Source of the DNA: Neptunicella marina
GTDB taxonomy: Bacteria > Pseudomonadota > Gammaproteobacteria > Enterobacterales > Alteromonadaceae
Length of the DNA: 64,000 nt
Direction of reading: 5' to 3'
NCBI RefSeq assembly: GCF_014270035.1
Contig: NZ_JACNEP010000007.1
Location: 124,001-188,000 of the forward strand
Positions 52,953 to 62,433 of this stretch are shown piece after piece. The translations under genes and the position numbers were made by a program. The notes under the pieces were generated by a model that saw only the letters and a list, made by a program, of their open reading frames with translations, was not told where the DNA came from and ran no database searches. Positions within the stretch are counted from its first letter, which is position 1. Every line of letters begins with the position of its first letter.

Positions 52953-53514
52953 GTTTTAGGTTGAATCGAATATCGGCAGCTCTAGGTTGCTGCCGATAGC
53001 ACTCCAATAAAACGGAACTTCATCCCTCGCTTACCGATACAAACACATTTCTACTGCGTTAACTCACTAATAACCAAATTAGTCGCCCTAAACGTCCAAT
53101 CAATAAAAGTCTGTTCTGTTGTTCCTATATGTATCAGTGCCACAAAATGAAACATAATGAAACTTTCTAATGCAAGTAACTGTTAACCTTACACCAATTT
53201 ACTGGTATAACTTTCAAACCAGTCACCAAAACCCTGATAAACAAGGCCATCTAGTTATACTAAGCCAAATCATAAAATACTAATAACCACCTATTCAAAG
53301 CCATAAATAGCGATATACCCACCCCAAAACGAAACATAAACAAGCTAAAACGCTTCACTTAAATTACAAAATAAAATATAAAACTAATAAAACTAATAAG
53401 AAAAGTTCATTAAAACGTAATTTATTTCTTTTAATGACTTTACAGTTTCGTTATGCTTCCTTTTTGAGCAGTATCTAATAACTAAATAACAACTGTAAAT
53501 TTAAGGAAATCACA
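52953..53514. promoter_or_regulatory. Promoter region of the glycan locus
   Basis: About 560 AT-rich bp before the TonB receptor. The element GAAACATAA recurs (near 53150 and 53331), and its reverse complement AAGCATAACGAAACT is near 53446-53460, a possible operator. No clear -35/-10. No coding frame that I support. Confidence 0.4.
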
Positions 53515-56379
53515 ATGGTCCCAACTATAAAAAAAAGGAAGCTGGCAATTGCATTATCACTCGCGTTTTGTAGCTATGGAGTGAATGCCGCTGACGACGA
53601 TAAAACCGAAAAAGAAGAAGACAGTCAGTTCGAAAAAATCACGGTGTCCTCTCGCCAAAGCAGTTTAATTAAAGCGATGGATATTAAGAAAAGCACCGAT
53701 TCAGTTGTAGACGGCATTACTGCACAGGAATTAGGGCATTTTCCGGATGCAAACGTTGCAGATTCACTATCACACATTACTGGTGTCACCATAGACAGAA
53801 CAAGTGGTGGTGAAGGACAAGGTGTTAACATCCGTGGACTGGGACCAGAATTTAGCATTGTAACCTTAAATAACCGGATCATGGCGACCGACCAATCCGG
53901 ACGTGAATTTGCGTTTGATGTGCTGCCATCAGAAATGATCTCAGAGGCGTGGGTACATAAATCCGTCACCGCCTCAACCTTAGAAGGCAGTATTGGTGGT
54001 GCCATTAATTTAAAAACTGCGCGCCCGTTAGATAACAAAGGCAAACAAGGTTCTATTGCGCTTGAAGGCCAGTATGGCGAGAAAGTTGACGATTACGGTT
54101 ATAAATTTTCTGCGGTAGGCAGCAACACCTTTGCAAATGACACTATGGGTGTCATTTTTTCAGCGTTAATGAGCAATACCCCTACCCGTACCGATTCATT
54201 ATCTGACCTTAACTATGGTGAAAACTGGAGCTGGGATCACGACAACGATGCAGGTGGCGGTGTTAACTGGCAGGATGCTTCAAACGAACTGAAAATTCCT
54301 AATGTTGTGGCCTACACAGCTCAGCTGGAAGACAGAAAACGCTTTGCGTTATCCGGCGCATTTCAATATCGCCCCAACAATGATTTAGAAGTGGTAGTTG
54401 ATGGTTTGTGGACCCGCCTTGAAGCACCGTCACAAGGCTACACAGAATCTTATTACTTAGTGGGCCGTGCACAAAGCTGGCACGACGCAACCTATACCGG
54501 CACCCCAACTGCGCTAAACCCTCAGGGCACCATAGTGACCAGTGTCAAAATGGACAACCTTATTCCTGAGCTGGTTACCATTACTGAACACCGCGTGGTT
54601 GATACTGCACAGCTCGGCATTAACGCCAAATTTTCAGTGTCTGACACTTTTGTTGTCACCGGTGATCTTTACGCATCTCAGTCAACACGTGACGCAGGCG
54701 GTAAAGATAAATTTGTGGTTGCCCACGGGGTGGGCGGTGTACCAAATACAGCCACTTTTAGCCTGACCGAAAATGGCTTACCCAATGTCGAATTCGATTT
54801 TAGCCAGAATGCCCACATTAACTCAGTGAGTGATTTAATCAGCAATGATCAGTTTGGCCCGCACTTCTCGCAAACAAACGGGGTTGATATTGAAGACACT
54901 GTTATTGGTGGCTCGCTGGCCGGTGAACTGTTCTTTGATCTTCCGGTAATTGATAGTCTGGATATGGGCATTGTTTACAACAAACGTACCAAAGGCAGAG
55001 AAAAATACGATAACCAGCAAGCACGTAATTTATACAGTAACGGCCCGTTTACCTTCGCCGATACCGGTGTGAATGTGGTAGAAAGTTTTCCGATTGATAA
55101 CTTTCTGGATGGCATTGGCGGCAACTTCCCACGTCAGTTTGTCGGATTTGATATCGATGCCTATCAGGAAGCTATGCATGCAGCAGACAATAATCCTAAC
55201 GTCATCAATCGCTTCACGGGTGAAATGTATCCTGAAGGTTATTCATACAATGATGAACCGGTATTTAATCCAAATGAATCGTTTGAAGTAGAAGAAGAAA
55301 CCATATCGGTTTACCTGCAGGCCAATTTATCCGGCGAACGTTGGTTTGCTAACGCTGGCTTGCGTTATGTCAGCACAGATACCGCGTCGAATGGTTGGTT
55401 GTGGGAGATTGATAAAGTCAGTGAAGCATCGCCGTGGGTATGGATAGTTGAACACAAAGATCCAGAGCCGCTATCGGTAACCAAATCTTACTCTGAGCTT
55501 TTACCCTCAATTAATATTGGTTTTGATATTACTGATGAATTGCTAATCAGACTGTCCTATGCACAGGTTATGTCCCGTGCGTCACTGGATCAATTATCGA
55601 CTCAGGTTGATGATGGTTCAGCAGCCTGGGGCGAATTTACCCTTAACCGTGTAGGTAACCCGACCCTTTCGCCGGTTACCGCGGATCAGGCCGATATTTC
55701 ACTGGAGTGGTACTTCCAGGAAGGTTCAGCATTAACTGCGGCCGTATTCTATAAAGATATCAAAGGGTTTGTTCAGGATTGGCAAAATGTGTATCCCAAT
55801 GAGGAAGATCAGGCTAACCGCCCTACTTATTTAGTGGAAAATCCTCAACCCTGGATTGAAACAGGCTACATCGAAGTGCCGTTCAATGTGTTTGAACCAC
55901 GAAATCTGGACACCGCTAAAGTGCTGGGTTACGAGTTTTCATATCAGCAGTTTTTCGAAAATGGTTTTGGTATCACTGCCAACTATACCTACATCGACAC
56001 TGAATCTATCGTAAACGGATTTAACGAAGGTGTACTGGCGGGTGTGCCCGACACATCCTACTCGATGAACCTGATGTATAACGTTGACAAATTAAGCCTG
56101 AGTTTGTCGGCGACACATACCGAAAGTTACATCACCAGTCACTGGAGTCCGCTAAACGTGGTCAGCCTCGACGAACGCAAATATAAATCAACTGCCGATG
56201 CCATGACCTGGATGTCTGCATCTGCAACCTATGCATACACTGAAAAACTGCAGGTGTTTGTACAACTGGATAATATCCTCGATGACAACTGGCACAGCTA
56301 TCTGGGTCAGAAGGATATTCCAGGCTCCTACGCCGAATGGGGAAGAAAAATAAACATGGGCGTGCGCTATAAGTTCTAA
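53515..56379 (+). CDS. TonB-dependent receptor, TIGR01782 type, glycan uptake
   Basis: 954 aa. Signal peptide 1-25 (GVNAA-DD). A TonB-box-like region (FEKITVSSRQSSL), the plug (GVTIDRTSGGEGQGVNIRGL, FDVLPSEMISEAWVHKSVTA) and a long barrel ending in GRKINMGVRYKF, with terminal Phe. The group is typical of Alteromonadales and Caulobacter carbohydrate uptake loci. AAGGA precedes the ATG. First gene of the locus; a terminator-like hairpin separates it from the GH27 gene. Substrate inferred from neighbours to be an alpha-galacto or GalNAc-containing glycan fragment. Confidence 0.9.
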   Translation: MVPTIKKRKLAIALSLAFCSYGVNAADDDKTEKEEDSQFEKITVSSRQSSLIKAMDIKKSTDSVVDGITAQELGHFPDANVADSLSHITGVTIDRTSGGEGQGVNIRGLGPEFSIVTLNNRIMATDQSGREFAFDVLPSEMISEAWVHKSVTASTLEGSIGGAINLKTARPLDNKGKQGSIALEGQYGEKVDDYGYKFSAVGSNTFANDTMGVIFSALMSNTPTRTDSLSDLNYGENWSWDHDNDAGGGVNWQDASNELKIPNVVAYTAQLEDRKRFALSGAFQYRPNNDLEVVVDGLWTRLEAPSQGYTESYYLVGRAQSWHDATYTGTPTALNPQGTIVTSVKMDNLIPELVTITEHRVVDTAQLGINAKFSVSDTFVVTGDLYASQSTRDAGGKDKFVVAHGVGGVPNTATFSLTENGLPNVEFDFSQNAHINSVSDLISNDQFGPHFSQTNGVDIEDTVIGGSLAGELFFDLPVIDSLDMGIVYNKRTKGREKYDNQQARNLYSNGPFTFADTGVNVVESFPIDNFLDGIGGNFPRQFVGFDIDAYQEAMHAADNNPNVINRFTGEMYPEGYSYNDEPVFNPNESFEVEEETISVYLQANLSGERWFANAGLRYVSTDTASNGWLWEIDKVSEASPWVWIVEHKDPEPLSVTKSYSELLPSINIGFDITDELLIRLSYAQVMSRASLDQLSTQVDDGSAAWGEFTLNRVGNPTLSPVTADQADISLEWYFQEGSALTAAVFYKDIKGFVQDWQNVYPNEEDQANRPTYLVENPQPWIETGYIEVPFNVFEPRNLDTAKVLGYEFSYQQFFENGFGITANYTYIDTESIVNGFNEGVLAGVPDTSYSMNLMYNVDKLSLSLSATHTESYITSHWSPLNVVSLDERKYKSTADAMTWMSASATYAYTEKLQVFVQLDNILDDNWHSYLGQKDIPGSYAEWGRKINMGVRYKF

Positions 56380-56401
56380 GTTTGTCTCCCACTTAGAACC
56401 A

Positions 56402-56450
56402 ATGGATGCCACTTTTTATCCCGGTAAGAAGTGGTATCCATTATTTTTTA
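56402..56450 (+). terminator. Attenuator-like hairpin between receptor and enzyme genes
   Basis: ATGGATGCCACTT, a 14-base loop, AAGTGGTATCCAT, then TATTTTTTAT. Thirteen pairs with one G-U. It lies 22 bp past the receptor stop and 30 bp before the GH27 start, so the receptor can be transcribed in excess of the enzymes. Confidence 0.8.
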
Positions 56451-56479
56451 TAACAAAAACAAGGCTCATAGAGGCAACA

Positions 56480-58420
56480 ATGAAAGGCATCTGCAAAACA
56501 TCATCATTTCTTTTTTTAAGCTCAGCGTTACTCGCATCCTGTGCATCCGTTTCCGGTACCAAAACCCAAAGTGCAGCATCATTACAACCCAGTGGACAAT
56601 GGACCGCGTTCACTAATGGTCAGGCTGCCACTCCACCCATGGGCTGGAATAGCTGGAATGCCTTCCACACAGACGTTAACGAAGAAAAAGTACTGGGCGC
56701 AGCTCAAAAACTGCTAGACAGCGGCCTTGCCGACCTTGGCTATCGTTATATCAATATCGATGATGGCTGGTGGTTAAAACGTCGCCAGTCGGACAATACG
56801 CTGGTGGTACGCACTGCCATTTTCCCAAGTGCCGTAATACAAGGTGCCCCGGCCGACCAAACCTCATTTAAACCCTTTGTCGATCATATTCATGCCATGG
56901 GTTTAAAAGCCGGAATTTATACCGACATTGGAAGAAATGCCTGTTCACAGGCCTATAACCTGACCAGTCCAAATCTGCCAGAAGGCACTCAGGCAGAACG
57001 TGAAGTCGGTACTTACGGCTTTGTGGATCAGGATATGAAACTGTATTTTGCCGACTGGGGCTTTGACTACATTAAAGTAGACGCCTGCGGCATCGATGCT
57101 TACGCACCAGAGCGCGAGCATGTAAAAGCGCTGAATTACCGCCCGATGCAACCGCTTATCTATCAGGACAATATCAATCTGACAGATTCTGCCACCGTGC
57201 AAAACCTGTATGAAACCCTGCAACAAGCGCTGATTAAATACAATCCAGATGGCGATTTTGTGTATTCCATCTGCAACTGGGGCTCAGCCAATGTGCGCCA
57301 GTGGGGAAAAGATGTGGGCAATATGTGGCGCACCAGTGGCGATATTGTCCCGGTTTGGTCGCGAATGCTACACAGTGTCGACAGTGTGATCACACGCAGC
57401 CTTTATGCGGGTCCCGGTACCTGGAACGATCCCGATATGCTGTACATAGGCAAAGGTGATTTCGATGAACATCATTTAACAGAGGCAAAAAGCCAGTTTG
57501 CGCTTTGGGCGATCCTGTCTGCGCCGTTATTGATCGGCTACGATTTACGCCATGCACCTGACGCACTGATGGATATTTGGGGTGCAGATGAAATTGTTGC
57601 GGTAAACCAGGATCCGGCTGGCAATCAGGGGGTTCTGGCCTACAACAGTGACGACGTCCAGATTATTGTAAAAACACTGGCTAAAACCGGTGAAAAAGCG
57701 GTGGCCATATTTAACCGTGGTTTAGCGCCAATCAAGGTTCAGCTGACTGCCGCGCACCTGAAAATGGCGGCCGATCAGACTATCTCGTTACGTGACTTAT
57801 GGGAAAAACGCGATCTTGGCAGCTTTAAGGGTGAAACCACAATAGAAACACAACCTCGTCAAACCGTTATTTTAAAAGCCAAAGGAAACAGTGAGTTAAC
57901 AAACGGTATCTATCTGTCGGAAATGCCCGGCCGGGTTAACGTAGCAGAAGATGGTGTGACGGCGCCCATGATGGATCCCAACATTCATAAAATGGTAGAT
58001 CCGTGGGGCATGGGAACCCGTTCCGGCGGCCAGCGACCACAATATGCCGGATGGGGCGGAGCCAGAGCAGATTCAACGCCTTATAACGAAAATATCCGCA
58101 TGCAAAATACTATTTACCGCTCGGGTATCGGCGCGTTGGCTAATTCACGTTTAGAAGTAAAAGCAAACGCTGAATTTAATACATTCTCGGCGCAGGTAGG
58201 AATTGACGACAGCAGCCCGGGTAAATCGGCCCCCGTGCAATTTGAAATTTACGGCGATGGTAAATTGCTGGAGACATCTGTGCCCACATCATTCAATCAG
58301 ACACCCGTCACCCTCAGTGCTGATGTCACAGGAGTCAAAGTGGTCGAGCTGATTGCCCGCCAAATGGGTCCTGCTCATCATCCAGTGGTAGTGGCCTGGG
58401 CAAACGCAAAACTACAGTAA
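56480..58420 (+). CDS. GH27 alpha-galactosidase/alpha-N-acetylgalactosaminidase lipoprotein with NPCBM domain
   Basis: 646 aa from ATG 56480 (GAGG six bases upstream). Lipobox LASC (Cys21). GH27 TIM barrel: TPPMGWNSWNAFHTDV, YINIDDGWW, nucleophile Asp201 in YIKVDACG, acid/base Asp288 in WRTSGDIVPVW. Then WNDPDMLYIG, an antiparallel beta domain, and a C-terminal NPCBM-like domain of about 150 residues. Family members cleave terminal alpha-Gal or alpha-GalNAc. The 2-acetamido recognition loop reads YSICNWGSANV, where human alpha-galactosidase has Glu and alpha-GalNAcase Ser, so substrate is undecided by sequence; the kinase and NagA next door favour GalNAc. The lipoprotein anchor suggests the outer membrane or periplasm. 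Confidence 0.9.
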   Translation: MKGICKTSSFLFLSSALLASCASVSGTKTQSAASLQPSGQWTAFTNGQAATPPMGWNSWNAFHTDVNEEKVLGAAQKLLDSGLADLGYRYINIDDGWWLKRRQSDNTLVVRTAIFPSAVIQGAPADQTSFKPFVDHIHAMGLKAGIYTDIGRNACSQAYNLTSPNLPEGTQAEREVGTYGFVDQDMKLYFADWGFDYIKVDACGIDAYAPEREHVKALNYRPMQPLIYQDNINLTDSATVQNLYETLQQALIKYNPDGDFVYSICNWGSANVRQWGKDVGNMWRTSGDIVPVWSRMLHSVDSVITRSLYAGPGTWNDPDMLYIGKGDFDEHHLTEAKSQFALWAILSAPLLIGYDLRHAPDALMDIWGADEIVAVNQDPAGNQGVLAYNSDDVQIIVKTLAKTGEKAVAIFNRGLAPIKVQLTAAHLKMAADQTISLRDLWEKRDLGSFKGETTIETQPRQTVILKAKGNSELTNGIYLSEMPGRVNVAEDGVTAPMMDPNIHKMVDPWGMGTRSGGQRPQYAGWGGARADSTPYNENIRMQNTIYRSGIGALANSRLEVKANAEFNTFSAQVGIDDSSPGKSAPVQFEIYGDGKLLETSVPTSFNQTPVTLSADVTGVKVVELIARQMGPAHHPVVVAWANAKLQ

Positions 58421-58449
58421 TTAACTGTGATACAGAGATAAAACAAATA

Positions 58450-59346
58450 ATGTTGTGTGGTATCGATATAGGTGGGACGAAAATTGAAACAGCAGTATTT
58501 AATGATGATTTATCGCCCGTTGAAACCTGGCGGGTAGATACGCCCACCCGCGATTATCCATCGTTTTTAAGTTGTATTAGGCAACAAATTGCTAAGGCGG
58601 ACACCATTGCCGGTTCGCCTTGTTCTGTCGGTATTGGACTACCGGGATTGCGTGATGTCGAGGGACGCACGCTGTCAGTTAATGTGCCTTGCGCCAACCA
58701 GCAACAGGTTGAACAGGATCTGTCGCACCTATTAACGCGCAACGTATATATAGAAAATGACTGCAGGTGTTTTGCGTTATCAGAAGCCCGCTTTGGCGCA
58801 GGACAAGGCTACACGCGGGTGTATGGTGCCATATTAGGCACAGGTGCCGCCGGTGGTTTTTGTGTCGACGGCAAACTTAACAGCGGCCAAAACCATATAG
58901 TTGGTGAGTATGGTCACATTCCCATTCCTGCACAGTTAGCCATGCAATATCAACTTCCTGTATTGCCTTGCGGATGCGGGTTGAGTGGCTGTCTTGAGCA
59001 GTATATTTCAGGAAAAGGCCTAATCTTTTTGCATCAGCATGTTAGTGGTGAATCGCTATCTACCCGCGAGATTGTCGATAAAATTCGTGAAAACAATACA
59101 GATGCAATCAAAACCTTCGCCATATTTATGGATTTACTCGGTTTTGCCATGGCGACCATAGTACATAGTTACGACCCCGACGTTATCGTGCTGGGCGGTG
59201 GTTTATCTAATGTTGCTGAGATTATTGACAGCTTACCGCAAGCCGTTCAGCGCTTTACTTTCCCAATTGTAGTATTGCCGCGCATTGTTAAAGCCACACA
59301 CGGCGATTCCAGCGGTGTGCGCGGGGCAGCACTACTCGCAGTTTAA
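58450..59346 (+). CDS. ROK-family sugar kinase, probable amino-sugar kinase
   Basis: 298 aa. ATP motif DIGGTK (5-10), GLPGLRDVEGR, catalytic Asp in IENDCRCFALSE, GTGAAGGF, and the ROK zinc motif in CGCGLSGCLEQYISG with the metal-binding His in VGEYGHIPIP. The zinc form is shared by NagK and related HexNAc kinases. Upstream GH27 and downstream NagA place it between release and deacetylation of a HexNAc, so a GalNAc or GlcNAc kinase is inferred. It begins 30 bp after the GH27 gene. Confidence 0.88.
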   Translation: MLCGIDIGGTKIETAVFNDDLSPVETWRVDTPTRDYPSFLSCIRQQIAKADTIAGSPCSVGIGLPGLRDVEGRTLSVNVPCANQQQVEQDLSHLLTRNVYIENDCRCFALSEARFGAGQGYTRVYGAILGTGAAGGFCVDGKLNSGQNHIVGEYGHIPIPAQLAMQYQLPVLPCGCGLSGCLEQYISGKGLIFLHQHVSGESLSTREIVDKIRENNTDAIKTFAIFMDLLGFAMATIVHSYDPDVIVLGGGLSNVAEIIDSLPQAVQRFTFPIVVLPRIVKATHGDSSGVRGAALLAV

Positions 59347-59366
59347 TCATTAAAGGTATTTTCATT

Positions 59367-60500
59367 ATGCAGGCCATTACTAATGCCACTGTTTTCACTG
59401 GTGAAAAATTGCTTGAATGCACCAGTGTTGTTTTTGATCACTCCGGCATTATTCAGGTTATTCCCGACGCCGATTTGCCCGTGGACATTCCCAAAATCAC
59501 CGATTTTGCCGGGGACTATCTGGTTCCTGGTTTTATCGATTTACAGGTAAATGGCGGCGGCGGTGTTATGTTTAATTCATCCCCTACCCGCGCCACTATC
59601 CAAACCATGGTAAAGGCTCACAACCAGTTTGGCACCACGGGATTGTTCCCCACATTAATTACCGACAATAAGGATAAAATGCGTTTGGCTATCAGTGCGG
59701 TGGACGAAGCCATTGCCGCAGGCGATAGCGGCGTTTTAGGTATTCACCTTGAAGGCCCGTTTCTTAATCCACTTAAAAAAGGCGCGCACGATGCCAGTAA
59801 ATTTAGCCAGATAGACGATGAAGCTATCGAGCTGCTGTGCTCACTCAAACACGGTAAAACAATTGTTACGCTGGCACCGGAATTAACCGATGCCCAAACC
59901 ATCACCAAACTAACCGAACGCGGCGTCATTGTGTGTGCAGGGCATTCAAACGCAACCTACGAGCAAATGGTAGAAGCGATAATGGCTGGAGCACAGGGCT
60001 TTACTCATTTATTTAATGCCATGAGCCCGTTTGAGGGTCGTGCACCCGGCATGGTCGGCGCTGCTCTTTTAGATAAAAGCAGCTGGTTTGGCATTATTGC
60101 CGATGGACACCACGTACACCCTGCATCGTTAAAACTGGCAGTACAGGCAAAACAAACCGGAGGCGCTATTCTGGTAACCGATGCCATGTCTACCGTGGGT
60201 GCAACCGATAACAGTTTCGAACTGAACAATGAAATCATCTATGCCAAAAACGGACGATGTGTAAACGCAGCAGGCTCACTGGCAGGCTCTGATCTGGATA
60301 TGTTCTCAGCCATCAAAAACAGCATGCAATTTGCTGATATCAGTTGGCAGGAAGCCGTACGCATGGCAAGCCTGTATCCGGCAAAAGCCTGTGGTATGGA
60401 TAAAACTTGCGGCGTAATTCAAGCGGGAGCTAAAGCCAGTTTTAATCGTCTTTCGGCCAACTTTGAGTTACGTAATAGCTGGATAAATGGAGCACTCTAA
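59367..60500 (+). CDS. nagA: N-acetylhexosamine-6-phosphate deacetylase
   Basis: 377 aa. Amidohydrolase fold: VPGFIDLQVNGGGGVMFNS, metal ligand Glu in HLEGPFLNPLKKGAHD, His in AGHSNATYEQ and THLFNAMSPFEGRAPGMVGA, HHVHP, and catalytic Asp in LVTDAMSTVG. It removes the acetyl group of GlcNAc-6-P or GalNAc-6-P (AgaA role). Which isomer is not decided by motif. AAAGG precedes the ATG. It is 20 bp after the kinase and ends directly before the DUF4832 gene. Confidence 0.92.
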   Translation: MQAITNATVFTGEKLLECTSVVFDHSGIIQVIPDADLPVDIPKITDFAGDYLVPGFIDLQVNGGGGVMFNSSPTRATIQTMVKAHNQFGTTGLFPTLITDNKDKMRLAISAVDEAIAAGDSGVLGIHLEGPFLNPLKKGAHDASKFSQIDDEAIELLCSLKHGKTIVTLAPELTDAQTITKLTERGVIVCAGHSNATYEQMVEAIMAGAQGFTHLFNAMSPFEGRAPGMVGAALLDKSSWFGIIADGHHVHPASLKLAVQAKQTGGAILVTDAMSTVGATDNSFELNNEIIYAKNGRCVNAAGSLAGSDLDMFSAIKNSMQFADISWQEAVRMASLYPAKACGMDKTCGVIQAGAKASFNRLSANFELRNSWINGAL

Positions 60501-61790
60501 ATGATGTATCAAATGATAAAACAACGGGCACTGGGCATTACTGGATTACTGTTAACAACACTGGCGCTGTGTAGTTGCCAAAGCTCAACATCCGAGCCCG
60601 TGTCGCTCCAGTCCAGCATTAACAGCGTACAACCAATGACAGGTTTAGTGTACTGGACAGATAACCCTGAGCTTGAAACTGAAAAAGGCAGTGCAGCGCG
60701 CATTGAGTTTTCATATTTAACCTATGCTGAGGTGGTCGCCAGCAATGGTGATTTTGACTGGCAAAAGGTGGATAACATATTAACCACGGCCGCTTCACGC
60801 GGCCATCATGTTATTTTGCGCTTTCACTATACCTACCCCGGCGTAACCACGCCTTCTGTACCTGCGTTTATTACCAATCAGGCCGGTTACCATATGCGCG
60901 AGGAACAGGTTGAAGGACAGCCGACGTTTATACCCGACTGGTCATCACCCGCGCTGCAAGATTTCACCCTGGCGTTTTTGCAGGCATTTGCGCAACGTTA
61001 CAATAACGATAAACGACTAATGCTGGTTCAACTGGGTTTTGGCTCCTATGCCGAATATCACCTGTATGAAGGGCCATTGACGTTGGGCGACACCTTTCCG
61101 TCAAAGGATTTTCAGCAAACCTTTATCAACACCGCAAACAGCTTGTTTACCCGGCTACAATGGGCAATTTCGATAGACTCGGCCAATACTGATTATTCTC
61201 CGCTACAACCTTTTGCGGCAGACACAGCATTAAATTTTGGTTTATTCGATGACTCACTGATGCACCAAACCCACTCAGAGAACGATCAAGAATATAACCG
61301 CGCAAGCTGGCTGGCCTTGGGCGAAAACCGTTATCAAAACAGCATAATGGGCGGTGAACTTAACTACTACAGCGACTGGGATCAGGAAAGTGCATTAGCA
61401 TTACCCGACGGCCCGTGGGGTAAAACTTTTGAGTGGTTTGCAGAGCAATATCACCTAACTTATGTGATTGCCAACGACCAGCCAGAATATCAGGACGTTG
61501 CCAGGCTCAAACAAGCATCAATGTCACTTGGTTATCGATTTGCAATTACGCAGTTTGAGTGCGATGACTCACGCTGTGATATCACAGTTACCAATCAGGG
61601 CACAGCACCTTTTTATTACGATGCCTTTGTTTGTGTTAACCAAAACTGTGCAGAACAAAGCCTCAAAATGCTACAACCCGGTGCCAGTTTAAATTTGCAG
61701 CTAGAAGGCCTGACTGCCCCGTTTAAGCTGAGCATAGAAAGCCCACGATTATTAGACGGCCAGACGATTCAATATGAAGCAAATATCTAA
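60501..61790 (+). CDS. DUF4832 lipoprotein, glycoside-hydrolase-like TIM barrel
   Basis: 429 aa. Lipobox LCSC gives lipid-modified Cys26. The N-terminal region forms a beta/alpha pattern (GLVYWTDNPELE, SYLTYAEVV, HHVILRFHYTYPGVTT, WSSPALQDFTLAFLQAFAQR, LVQLGFGSYAEYHLYEG), and the C-terminal domain is DUF4832. The barrel shape and acidic residues suggest a hydrolase, but no activity is established. It starts at the base after the NagA stop, with GGAG upstream, so it is part of the glycan operon. Probably outer-membrane anchored. Confidence 0.82.
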   Translation: MMYQMIKQRALGITGLLLTTLALCSCQSSTSEPVSLQSSINSVQPMTGLVYWTDNPELETEKGSAARIEFSYLTYAEVVASNGDFDWQKVDNILTTAASRGHHVILRFHYTYPGVTTPSVPAFITNQAGYHMREEQVEGQPTFIPDWSSPALQDFTLAFLQAFAQRYNNDKRLMLVQLGFGSYAEYHLYEGPLTLGDTFPSKDFQQTFINTANSLFTRLQWAISIDSANTDYSPLQPFAADTALNFGLFDDSLMHQTHSENDQEYNRASWLALGENRYQNSIMGGELNYYSDWDQESALALPDGPWGKTFEWFAEQYHLTYVIANDQPEYQDVARLKQASMSLGYRFAITQFECDDSRCDITVTNQGTAPFYYDAFVCVNQNCAEQSLKMLQPGASLNLQLEGLTAPFKLSIESPRLLDGQTIQYEANI

Positions 61791-61846
61791 GGATTGATTT
61801 AGACCTGCAAGACGATGCTTTTTAAGTAGCAGTCACAGTATTAATT

Positions 61847-61897
61847 GAGGAATGTTTATTATCGGTTGCAACTAACTGTGGCCGATAATGTTTCCTC
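61847..61897. repeat. Long imperfect hairpin after the glycan operon
   Basis: Nested arms GAGGAA/TTCCTC and ATTATCGG/CCGATAAT around a 16-base centre (small asymmetric bulges between the arms). It is 57 bp past the DUF4832 stop. It may end the operon or be a palindromic element. Confidence 0.6.
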
Positions 61898-62061
61898 TAA
61901 AAAGCCAATAAATTCCGTTATGAATAAAAACAGGTGGACACCATTGCATATCAGGTTAAGCAAAAGTCGTTACGGGAAAATGACTTGATTTAGGCTCAAC
62001 GCATAAATTACAAGCCCCATACAAAGCATACTTATGTTTATTTTATTAATCATAAACCATC

Positions 62062-62148
62062 TTGTGCATAAATAATCAATCATTGACAAAATCATGCAAT
62101 GCACTATATTTCAATCAATAAATATTTAATGCACAAAATATCATGCAT
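62062..62148 (+). promoter_or_regulatory. hipBA promoter and operator half-sites
   Basis: TTGACA (62083-62088), a 16-bp spacer, TATATT (62105-62110). Half-sites around it: TTGTGCAT (62062), CATGCAATGCAC (62093), AATGCACAA (62128) and CATGCAT over the hipB start. This array fits autorepression by HipB. Confidence 0.72.
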
Positions 62149-62433
62149 AAACATCAACACTTACTTATTTCTATAGGTAAACTCATTAAAAACACGCGAA
62201 GTGCCACGATGGATCAACAAGAACTAGGGCAGCGCGTCGGTGTTGGTCGCAATACCATATCATCGATGGAAAATGGTAAAAGTGTGAGTGCTGAATCACT
62301 GTTTTTGGTATTAGAACATCTTGATTTAATTGATGATATTCAGGAAGTGATCGACCAACAACTCAGTAACACCACAATCAAGCTGAGCCGTAAATCACGT
62401 AAGTCAATCAGTGAGCTGGACAATGACTTCTAA
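62143..62433 (+). CDS. hipB: HipB-like antitoxin (XRE family)
   Basis: 96 aa. HTH at about 25-60: MDQQELGQRVGVGRNTISSM, then ENGKSVSAESL. C-terminal tail is Lys/Arg-Ser rich (KLSRKSRKSISELD). It precedes and overlaps hipA by 11 bp, the classical antitoxin-first order. It should repress its own promoter, where several TGCAC/TGCAT half-sites lie. Confidence 0.9.
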   Translation: MHKHQHLLISIGKLIKNTRSATMDQQELGQRVGVGRNTISSMENGKSVSAESLFLVLEHLDLIDDIQEVIDQQLSNTTIKLSRKSRKSISELDNDF

